From: a virus
DNA length: 42,198 nucleotides
Virus record (IMG/VR): IMGVR_UViG_3300030333_004210
Location: 1 to 42,198 of that record
Reading direction: 5' to 3' (one strand)
Shown: positions 9,101 through 16,600 of the stretch, piece after piece
Layout of the letters: every line of letters begins with the position of its first letter
How positions within the stretch are numbered: position 1 is the stretch's first letter
The notes under the pieces: model-generated
Database searches by the model: none
What the model saw: the letters and a program-made list of their open reading frames with translations, nothing else
Told to the model about the DNA's origin: nothing
Position numbers and translations under genes: made by a program

Positions 9101-9227
9101 AAATGGCTCAACAATAGGAAACGAAGTGCAACTTTATCACGGTGGTAGCGCTTTCGCTTTAAAAACATTTAGCGGTATCACATTGGACAACATTGCTGGG
9201 GAATCCGGTCATTACGCAATTAAATGA
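6108..9227 (+). CDS. Tailspike, pectate-lyase-like right-handed beta-helix
   Basis: A 1039-residue protein. The N-terminus (about 1-120) looks like a virion-anchoring region ('LQPADFHNLVNNASV'). At about residue 125 the 'VIDVMAYGALADNT' motif marks the start of a pectate-lyase/glycosyl-hydrolase-28-like beta-helix, and later strands carry the usual Asn-ladder turns ('DNHIRYSRFGVRMNGLHHTVSNNRF' region, about 620-660). Two beta-rich inserts follow the style of phage carbohydrate-binding or Ig-like modules: about 345-415 and about 918-985 ('HGLEVGDKVDI...TQFTVNTT'). The expected role is binding and possibly cutting a host surface polysaccharide; no catalytic residues can be assigned by eye. The next gene starts inside its stop (ATGA at 9224). 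Confidence 0.8.
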   Translation: MPDIQIRTADELQTGVSLQPADFHNLVNNASVQSGVIADQNEVSSLESADEILVKENSSGALRKIQWSNVAAEVAADFSLTTSSVDEGKSDFYENWDTPDTAKSRLVTDGFLPITKAATSEHPVIDVMAYGALADNTGTVVAQWLTGGTYDRGYSNLAAIQADYPWVESLFDTIDFAACQKALDVAWQKIKATYGKGENTAGGLQAQSSSDSELDKSRTARAVTVLFPAGWYKINKTLIVPPSCNVQGSGSGSTVIRYTGDTFTSTGVKKTTDYTDSITVGGTTYNLSRTLNERKWKYYSDKTDYKVPLRINGMHSVMLVRDELTYTAANATTGIYHAVGTVTAGASLSAATTFTVNNASGYAEGATSIAYDSGSTLSATTFYAEGGSYYTSTNDLASSGTLTGGTLTNPFSGAYYEDGVDDNEKFYAQQSLTVSSTGQRIYPGTKINFPNGVFVVAANEAASSTALVGYVESGSIASSDVGTIDVYSQGYNPTGSEQAADESLAGNKNRVRDMDAGISGIQFSSYVEDNTIGLWLPGFTHENNKYNDLAFRGFNSFSSSDISGTPSNASKGMFGVMLNSGSSNQTRTLGVDLKFLANKFEACYVGLLATGDSQGIIFSDNHIRYSRFGVRMNGLHHTVSNNRFDGFTASGSGDDYIPHRIGETAVYLRYPVGCIINGNSIEHQQRAVELYGTTNVSVNGNSITVPDPSGRTGTSHDYTQTHGFVVHATAVTYAYAEDGDGDAYRHNAGLLVTGNNWKYNDYTPATYSPLYINGLTTNRVYGSAYGNGSWPTNIAIETLRTDSASNPNHSQHFVVDENGLNKIHTVFTNKGLHTARNYGLLSIADCYGIVRGTITTTAGDYIVILPNPKLNDAPTNPMLSGNKFDLSVASAGTMSDSDNTSIKVRTGSTITALAKVGGGDNRLKVTTGTMHGLEVGDKVDIIDVSNTGESSGTFNAEHTVAVVDSSTQFTVNTTISGAISAATSSGVMGAALTQNGITNGSTIGNEVQLYHGGSAFALKTFSGITLDNIAGESGHYAIK

Positions 9228-9880
9228 CGAAACTCGAAATAGCTAATTACGTTGGCGAAAAGGTGCATAGCACTGACAGCGATAGCATCGCCGTTTTCAA
9301 GCAGTTTGTGGATCGTCGTTACGAGATGATTTGGAACGCCGAGTTGTGGCGCGAATCGCTTGGCACGTATTCAACAACTGTAAGTGCTGGCACGGATACA
9401 GTTGATTTAACAATTGAAATGGATTTTCCAGTATCTGCGTACTGGGATGAGCGCGAAATTACACCAGTTGATTACCAGCGCGTTTTTCAAATTAACCCAG
9501 CTTTACTGGATGAGAGTGGGACGCCAACCGACTTCATTGTGTTGTCCAAGTCAGTAAGCGCCAGCGGCACACGTCCACGAATCAAGCTGGTGCGAGTGCC
9601 TGACCAAACTAAAACGCTGTTAGTGTTGGGCAAGCTAGTCATTACGCCGTTAGGTGATTCCGACTCGCCTACAATTAGCGGGATCGACAACGCGCTGGTT
9701 ACATACGTTGAAGCTGATGCGTTGGAGTATTTGCAGCAGTACGCAAAGGCACAGGCGAAGTTGCAGGAGGCGGGAGCGCACATGCAACTCATGCGGGACA
9801 TGGAAAAAAATCAATCAGCGCGGATGATCCAGCTTGTGCCGGATGTTGAGGTTGCGTGGACACAAAATGATTTCCGATAA
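9224..9880 (+). CDS. Head-tail adaptor / tail tubular protein A-like
   Basis: A 218-residue protein whose opening 'MTKLEIANYVGEKV' and the following helical pair (FKQFVDRRYEMIWNAELWRE), then a beta-rich middle and a helical C-terminus (DALEYLQQYAKAQAKLQEAG), fit the T7 gp11 / P22 gp4-type adaptor that rings the portal in short-tailed phages. It sits directly before the nozzle-like protein, as in those phages, and overlaps both neighbours (ATGA at 9224; the next start is at 9880). Family membership is inferred from fold pattern and order, not from a diagnostic motif. Confidence 0.62.
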   Translation: MTKLEIANYVGEKVHSTDSDSIAVFKQFVDRRYEMIWNAELWRESLGTYSTTVSAGTDTVDLTIEMDFPVSAYWDEREITPVDYQRVFQINPALLDESGTPTDFIVLSKSVSASGTRPRIKLVRVPDQTKTLLVLGKLVITPLGDSDSPTISGIDNALVTYVEADALEYLQQYAKAQAKLQEAGAHMQLMRDMEKNQSARMIQLVPDVEVAWTQNDFR

Positions 9881-11481
9881 TGCCACGATTTGCGTCCAAC
9901 CAGCTTGATGAGCCGCTAGTTTTTGACGACACAATTTCATTTGTCGGAGGGCAAGTCAGTGATGTTCGCCCAAATCTCCTAAACGACAACCAGTACAGTG
10001 ACGCAAAAAACATGGACGTTGATACGTTCGGAACTGTCGTCACACGTAAAGGAACGGTCAAACACCCAAGCACAGCGCTAACCAATAACATTCAAGGTTT
10101 AGCGTATTATGACCGTCCAGTTACATCGGTTGAAAAACTGGCATGTGTATCGAACGGTGGCTTTTATTTAGCTGGTGCAAGCGACTCAAGCTGGACGCAA
10201 GTCACCGGCACGAACAGTTCGTTTAACACTAGCAACATGGTGGACATGGTTCAGTTTGTGGACAAATTGTTCATCGTTGATGGCGCAAACAACTTGCGTT
10301 ATTACGATCCTGCTGCCTCTCCCAACATCCAGCAAATAGGCAGCCCAACTGGGTTGAATTTAATCATGGACGGGCTGGTGTCGCACGGCAACAGGCTGTT
10401 TGGTTTCGGTGTTGATGGTCAGGAAAATGACGCCATCATTCACAGCAAGGTAATTGACGCTGACCAAACGTCATCGTGGTCAAACAATCAGCAGTTTCGA
10501 GTTGGCGGCCATTCCGGTGATCCGGTGGTCGCGTTGTACAGTTGGGCTAACAACAATTTAGTTGTGTTGAAGGAGGCCAGCGTCTACCTAGTCAACGCTG
10601 ACCCGTCCCTACTGGTTGCATCCAATTTTACAATTACGCAAATCAGTGATCGTTTTGGTTGCGTTGGTCGCCGCACGGTCGCCGGAGTAAGTGGTGACGT
10701 GTTTTATTTGTCGCGCTTTGGCGTCATGTCAATTGGCCAAATATTGAATGGCGCACAAACCATCGTGCAACCGCAGCCAGTATCAACTCCGATTCGCGAT
10801 TACATTGAGCGCATCAACTGGGATCATGCATCAAAAGCGTGCGCCACTTTCTGGAACAATCGTTATTTGCTGTCCGTTCCAATAGACGCATCGACGACCA
10901 ACAATTACACGTTTTGTTTCAATACGATTACAAAATCCTGGACAGGATATTGGACAGGATGGACGCCGACAGTTTTTGCGGCGAGCGCATTTAGCGGACA
11001 GTTGCGACTGAACTTTGGTCAGCACGACGGCAAAACGCTGAAGTGGCTTGAGTACACGGCGCAAAACGATGAATCCGACAGCACATTCAAGGACGATGGC
11101 GCGTTTTATCCGTCGTTTGTTAAGAGCCGTGGGTTCGTGTTTCGCGAGCAGCTAAACGACAAAATAGGTCGTAACGCTGAATTTGAATTTAACAACAGTC
11201 GTGCGCTGGTTGACGTGTTCCAAATACGGGATGACGTGCTGACCGAACAGCGGCTGAACACTGAAAAAATTGACACGGCTGCTGGTAGCGGAGTGGTGCT
11301 GCCAAAAGCCTTGCCGTTTGCGTTTGGCCAGACAGAGGTGGTGAAACGCGCCTACTCAACGATCAGCAAAGGCACATTCAACCAAGTGCAATATCGAGTT
11401 GAAGCTGATGAAAACAAAATCCAACTGCGTGGCATCAAGGCGAGCGCCATTGTCATGGGTCTGGATGCTGAAAAGCGGTAG
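9880..11481 (+). CDS. Tail nozzle / stabilisation protein (beta-propeller type)
   Basis: A 533-residue protein. The N-terminal 'FVGGQVSDVRPNLLNDNQYSDAKNM' with a following 'TRKGT' is the hallmark opening of P22 gp10/T7 gp12-like tail nozzle proteins ('GG.....P..L...... NV....G...RRG'). Repeated blade-like segments follow: 'VDKLFIVDGANNLRYYD', 'HGNRLFGFGVDG', 'NNLVVLKEASVYLV', 'GDVFYLSRFGVMSI', 'WNNRYLLSVP'. In relatives it forms the hexameric channel below the adaptor through which DNA leaves. Its start overlaps the adaptor stop, and the two proteins are expected to contact each other. Confidence 0.75.
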   Translation: MPRFASNQLDEPLVFDDTISFVGGQVSDVRPNLLNDNQYSDAKNMDVDTFGTVVTRKGTVKHPSTALTNNIQGLAYYDRPVTSVEKLACVSNGGFYLAGASDSSWTQVTGTNSSFNTSNMVDMVQFVDKLFIVDGANNLRYYDPAASPNIQQIGSPTGLNLIMDGLVSHGNRLFGFGVDGQENDAIIHSKVIDADQTSSWSNNQQFRVGGHSGDPVVALYSWANNNLVVLKEASVYLVNADPSLLVASNFTITQISDRFGCVGRRTVAGVSGDVFYLSRFGVMSIGQILNGAQTIVQPQPVSTPIRDYIERINWDHASKACATFWNNRYLLSVPIDASTTNNYTFCFNTITKSWTGYWTGWTPTVFAASAFSGQLRLNFGQHDGKTLKWLEYTAQNDESDSTFKDDGAFYPSFVKSRGFVFREQLNDKIGRNAEFEFNNSRALVDVFQIRDDVLTEQRLNTEKIDTAAGSGVVLPKALPFAFGQTEVVKRAYSTISKGTFNQVQYRVEADENKIQLRGIKASAIVMGLDAEKR

Positions 11482-11518
11482 CTGGAGGGATGTAAGATGG
11501 TAGGTAAGATTTGGTTTT

Positions 11519-11890
11519 ATGGAACTGCTAAACAAAATGCCGGTTGTAAGACCGGTCAAGGATAGGGATGAGTTTATACGGTTAAACAATGAAGCATTTG
11601 CTGATGATCATTTTGCCATTACCCCAACTCACGTTTTTGAAAAAGGCGGTGAAATTGTTGGGTATGCCAATGTTGGCACAATGGTTCCGGTAAACACTTG
11701 GTTTCATTCAAAAAAATGTAAAGCAAGGGACAGTATGCAGATTATTAATGTATTGGAAAACATGGTTCGGGTAAACGGCGCAAACATGCTGGTAGTACCG
11801 GTGTCAAATCAGTCGCCGTTTCTTCCAGTGATGAACCGTCTGGACTATGTAAATATGGGAAGTGCGAATTTAATGATCAAAAGTTTATAG
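11519..11890 (+). CDS. Small GNAT-fold-like protein
   Basis: A 123-residue protein. The order 'VRPVKDRDEFIRLNNEAF', then 'VFEKGGEIVGYANVGTM', then a helix and 'GANMLVVPV..QSPFLPVMNRLDYVNMGS' follows the beta-alpha layout of GNAT acetyltransferases, with 'GEIVGYANV' as the central strand and 'NRLDYVNMG' as the usual C-terminal 'LGF' element. The acetyl-CoA loop (R/Q-x-x-G-x-G/A) is not evident, so it may be a degenerate, structural member. Small GNAT-like genes at this point, between tail and internal-protein genes, occur in other podoviruses. ATG 11519 has no good ribosome site. Confidence 0.5.
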   Translation: MELLNKMPVVRPVKDRDEFIRLNNEAFADDHFAITPTHVFEKGGEIVGYANVGTMVPVNTWFHSKKCKARDSMQIINVLENMVRVNGANMLVVPVSNQSPFLPVMNRLDYVNMGSANLMIKSL

Positions 11891-11894
11891 TAAA

Positions 11895-12758
11895 ATGGGA
11901 TGTTGTTCAGACGAACCCGATTACGGCGCAGCGGCACGCGAAACAGCGGCTGCTGATATTGAAACGCTTGAGGCGCGAAAAAAAATGGATCGCTTGGCAA
12001 GGCTGGGCGAAAAGGGACTTGTTGAATACAAGGATGCGTCGGGCCGAAGCAGAGTCACTGAAGCTGATTTTACCGGCATTGGCGACATCGATTTGTCGCG
12101 TGCTGATTTGGACTACTACATCGAAGCCGCTGACCGAATCGCTGAAGCCGGTTTAGAAAGTGCTGAAAAGTTTGGCGTTGCCGTAGTCGAACAGCGCCGC
12201 CGTGAACTGGAAGCAGCCGATCCGGAGGGGTTCAAGATGCGGCAGGATATGGCCAAAAAGATTATGGAGGGGCCGGAAAAATATTTTACCCAAGCAGCAG
12301 AAGCAGCAATTCAAGGCACACGCGGCGCACAAGCGGCACGCGGTAATTTGTTTGGCAATGCACCTAGCGTGCAGGAGGCGATGGCAGTTGGTGATGTCGG
12401 TTATCGCATGTACCAGCAGCAGCTTGCAAACATGGGTGCGTTTGGCGCGGGAGTGGCTCCGACAGCGCAGTTTGGTCAATTGAGCGGAGCGCAGCAAGGT
12501 GCTGCACCGTTTCAAGGCACGGGTATCCAACAGTCCAATGTCGGTGTGATGAGTAACAATCAGTTCGCACAAACTGCTGGAAATATTTACGGAAACCAAA
12601 TGCAACTAGCACAACAGGGAAGTCCGTTTAGCCAAGTGGCTGGCATGGCTGCTGGGTTGGGGCTGACGGCGTTGACCGGCGGTGCTGCCGGTATGGCTGG
12701 AGGTATTGGATTTGGTAAAGGAGTGGGCAATATTTTTGGGGTAACTCAACCAACGTAA
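11895..12758 (+). CDS. Internal virion / DNA-ejection protein
   Basis: A 287-residue protein. It opens 'MGCCSDEPDYGAAA' and has a helical N-terminal two-thirds, an Ala/Gln/Gly-rich stretch (residues 130-245) and a hydrophobic Gly/Ala C-terminus (about 248-280, 'VAGMAAGLGLTALTGGAAG') able to insert in a membrane. This matches the first of the three ejected proteins in podoviruses (T7 gp14-, P22 gp7-like), which are expelled ahead of the DNA to build a channel in the host envelope. It is followed 1 base later by a second helical protein and then the giant third one. The Cys-Cys pair at residues 3-4 is unusual. Confidence 0.6.
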   Translation: MGCCSDEPDYGAAARETAAADIETLEARKKMDRLARLGEKGLVEYKDASGRSRVTEADFTGIGDIDLSRADLDYYIEAADRIAEAGLESAEKFGVAVVEQRRRELEAADPEGFKMRQDMAKKIMEGPEKYFTQAAEAAIQGTRGAQAARGNLFGNAPSVQEAMAVGDVGYRMYQQQLANMGAFGAGVAPTAQFGQLSGAQQGAAPFQGTGIQQSNVGVMSNNQFAQTAGNIYGNQMQLAQQGSPFSQVAGMAAGLGLTALTGGAAGMAGGIGFGKGVGNIFGVTQPT

Positions 12759-12759
12759 C

Positions 12760-13623
12760 ATGTCGGAATCATTTTCAAGAGGGCTAGGCATGGGCATGAA
12801 TTTGGCCCGTGATATACGGTCAGCAAATTTAGCTGCTGCTGAACGACGTGAGCGAAGCAAGTATCGTGACCGCGAGGATGCGCGTGCTGAACGTGCTGCT
12901 ACCCGTGCTGATAAAGCGCTGGCGTTACAAGAGAATCGGGACAAGCGTGATGAACGCGCAAGCAAACGAAGCAAGCGTGAAAGCGATATACGTATCAAGT
13001 CGCTAAAAAGCGGTATGAAGCGCGACAGTAAAAAGGACAAACGTCAGGCGCGTGAATCCAAACTATCGCAGCAGTTGTTGGGACAGCAGTTGCAAGCTGC
13101 TAAACGAAAAAACAGGCAATCGAAAAACCCAACCATTAACAAGTTCCGCGAAAACGCTGCGGCGTTGGAAGACTATAAAAAAATGCTGCAAGCTGCTGAT
13201 GCCAGACACGCAGCGCAACTGGCTCCGGTGTTGCAACAGCTAAAAGAAATGGAAGCTGCTGGTAACATGGTTCCGCGCAATGAGTATTTTAATATTGTTG
13301 CAGTGCGGGACAGCATGATTAACCAGCACAAGGACTTTAAAGCGGGATTGGAACAGGCGTTTATGTCGGCATCTAGCCAACCGCATACGGGTTCATATTC
13401 AATCAGACCGTTTCAAGACCCGTTTGGTGGCGGCATCAGCTACGGAGTCGTTGGCGAGGGAATGTCAGCATCTGAAGTGGAAGCAACGCTTGGTAAATTT
13501 CGTGCAGCCGGTACTCCTGCGACTTTCGGAAATACTGGCACACCAGCGCAGCCGGTTCAGCCATCATTTGAAGACACTATAATCAATGACATAAACGCCC
13601 AGCGGCAAGGAGTGCGTAATTAA
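12760..13623 (+). CDS. Internal virion protein, highly charged coiled coil
   Basis: A 287-residue protein. Residues about 20-130 are almost entirely Arg/Lys/Glu/Ala helix (a long charged coiled coil with several 'KR' clusters), followed by a second helix and a Gly/Pro-rich C-terminal part. No enzyme motif is present. By position (between the ejection protein at 11895 and the giant protein at 13629) and by composition, it corresponds to the middle ejection protein of P22/T7-like phages. It could equally be an internal scaffold for the core. The high positive charge would allow DNA contact inside the capsid. Confidence 0.5.
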   Translation: MSESFSRGLGMGMNLARDIRSANLAAAERRERSKYRDREDARAERAATRADKALALQENRDKRDERASKRSKRESDIRIKSLKSGMKRDSKKDKRQARESKLSQQLLGQQLQAAKRKNRQSKNPTINKFRENAAALEDYKKMLQAADARHAAQLAPVLQQLKEMEAAGNMVPRNEYFNIVAVRDSMINQHKDFKAGLEQAFMSASSQPHTGSYSIRPFQDPFGGGISYGVVGEGMSASEVEATLGKFRAAGTPATFGNTGTPAQPVQPSFEDTIINDINAQRQGVRN

Positions 13624-13628
13624 AATTT

Positions 13629-16600
13629 ATGAACAGTGTCGTCGAATCAGCGCGTAGGCAGTACGGCGAAAAGTTTGCAGACTTTAGCGACGAGGAACTA
13701 ACACTATCAATCGGCAAAAACTACCCAAAGCTGCTGGGTAAATTTGATGATTTTGCTGACGACTTTAGTTCGATTCAAGCTGACCGTAACGAGGACAGTG
13801 GATTTTTTAACAGCATCCGTAACGCATGGTTGCGTGGATCAAACCAAGCTGCCGTTGCGGACGTTTTAGTTGGCGAAACATACGGGGGGCGCTTCACCGA
13901 CGAGGATCGTTTCGAGGAAATGGCGCTGGCTAATCGCCGTTCGGAAGCACTGAAAGGCAGTGAAGCGTATATCCAGTTTACGCAAGCACCGGAAAGCGAA
14001 AAAATTGGTCGCTTCTTTACTGACCCGTTTGAAATTGGTGGTCAGATCATAATTGAATCACTTGCTGCACAAGTAAACTTTGGGGCTACCCGAACTGCCG
14101 TTGGAATGGGTGCTGGTGCTGCTGCTGGTTCGATAGTTCCTGGAGTCGGTACAGTCGCTGGTGCTGGTGTTGGTTTTGTTTCCGGTCAGGCGATCACCAC
14201 GCTGGGTGTTTCGTATGGCAGCAAGTTCAACGAGATGCTGATCAACGAGGGGGTTGATGTACGCGATGCCGACGCAATTCGTGACTCATTACAAGACCCG
14301 CAGTTTGTAGCCAGCTTGCGTGACAAGTCGCTGAAGTACGGCGTGCCGGTTGCAGTGGTTGACGTGCTAACGATGAAGCTGGGCGGCTTGGTGACTGCCC
14401 CAGCTAAAAAACTGGGAGTTGAATCGGTGGGTGGTTCCGCTGGTGAAGCTGCTGGTCAGTTGGTTTCGGAAGGTGAAATCACTTCACCCAGCGAAGTGCT
14501 AATTGAAGGCATTGCCGAGCTAGGTGTTGGTGGCGCACAACAGTCTGCACTGTCCGGCATCAACATGTTGAAGGACAAGCAAGTTCAGCAGGACTTGAAG
14601 GAGACGCAAAGCAAATCCGACGAGTTGCGTAACGCACGCGAAAAGGAGGTGCTGGATGCGTATAACGCTGAACTGGAGGCGCAACAAACTGTTGATCCGG
14701 AACTTGGCCCAATGACGGAAGTCGAGGGGGTCACGGTCACCAACATCGATGCGAATGCCGGTGAAATTTTGCAGGAAGGATCGGTTCCGAACAAAGTCGT
14801 CAAGGAGCTGGATGCCACCAAGTTTAGTGATTTCAATGAAGTCGTGTTCATCGACAATGATGACCACACAATGGCTGGCGTCACGGGGATTGGCCGGTTG
14901 GTAATCAACGTCGGTAAACTCAAAAAGCACATAAAAGACAATGGGCTGGATGCTGACGAATATATCCAGAAACTGATACAAGAAGAGGCGATACATGATG
15001 CACACCTAAAAAGCATACTGGGTGAGTACGACGCCAATACGACGAAACAATCATTTAGCGAGTTTGCAGCCGAACGCTTTCAGCGGATTGCAGACGAAAT
15101 GACCGACGAACAAAAAGCGTATGTCCGCGAAGTTTACGGTCAGGATTTGGAAGACGCATCGATGGGTGCGGAGTATGTTCGCATGCTGGTGCAGGAGCGC
15201 CGTCATGGGAGTATCACTGAAAGTTTATTGTGGAACGAATTGGGACTAAAACCAGCGCCAGCCACACGCAACTACTTCCGTCGCGCATTTGATTTTATTA
15301 GGCGGCGCGTCAAACGGGACAACGTCGATCCGGACACTATCCAAAACGAAGTCAACAACCTCGTTGGCATATTGCAGGATATTGAAGACCGGTCGAACGA
15401 TATGGGCGACGTGGAAATGAACCGCGCCCAAGCTGCTGAAACAGCGGAGTCAGTTCAGCGTCAGGAACAAGTTGAACTGCAACGTGCTGAAGATGCGCCG
15501 ACTAGTGCTGGCATGGAACAGCAAGCCGGTATCGAGGAGCAGCGTGCTGCCACGCAAACTGATCCGCAAATGGAACAGCAAGCAGCAGTGGAACAGCAAC
15601 GTGCTGATGCGCCTGTTACTGATCCGGAAGTTGCGCGACAGGAACAAATTGAAATGGAACGCGCCCAACGTCGTGACGTTACAGGCGTGCGCCAAACACA
15701 AGACCCAATTGGGCCGACTCGACCTCCAGTTAGATTGGAGTGGCAGTCGTTGGAGGACATTTTAAATGAACCATTGGTTGTTACCGGATCGCCTAAAGTG
15801 ATTCCCAGCAGCGACGTGATTGACCAGCGCCGCACTAAACAAGTTGAAGCTGGCAAACTGGATCAACAACCAGGATTTCAACGCACAGCGGAACAGTCTG
15901 TTGAACTTGAACAAAAGCAATTTACCGAACAGCAGGAACAACGAGGTGAAGCTGAACGGGTGCAACCGGAGCCGTTACGACCGCCGGAAGGCGCTTTTCA
16001 AGAAGCGCAAACGACTGCTGAACCAACGACTGAAACGCAGCAGCAACCGACGCAGCAGGAACAAGTGCTGACTGACGAGGAAAATCAGTTTGTTGAAAAT
16101 ATTTCCAACGCATATGCCGGTAAAAGATTTTTCAACCAGACTGCGAGGGTCGATGCCGCTGCAAGTGTTTCCACGGACACAAAATTGGCGCTATTAAAAA
16201 TGCGGCAAAGCGGCAAGCTGGACGAAGCGCAATTCCAGCAAATGGCTCGTACCATAGCAGCAAACAAAGCGCGTGACATTGGTCGTGTGCAAAAACGTCG
16301 ATCAAAAGAAACGACGGTGGACGAAAACGAAACCGGTCAAACAGTATTTGATCGCGAGGAGGCGACAGCGCCTTCACCGGAACAAATAACTCGCAAGCGC
16401 GAACGGTTACAGCGAGTTTCAAAAGCGATTGATGAGTTGCCAGCAGCGCAGCGCGAAGTCATGCAGCTTACAGCGCAGGGACTTTCGCCAGCCGAAATAG
16501 TCGAACAAACCGGCAAGTCGCGCCAAGCAGTGGATACCAACTTGTCACGGGCGCGAGCGAAGCTGATGAAGCAGCCGGACTTGATGCTGGAAGCAAGCAC

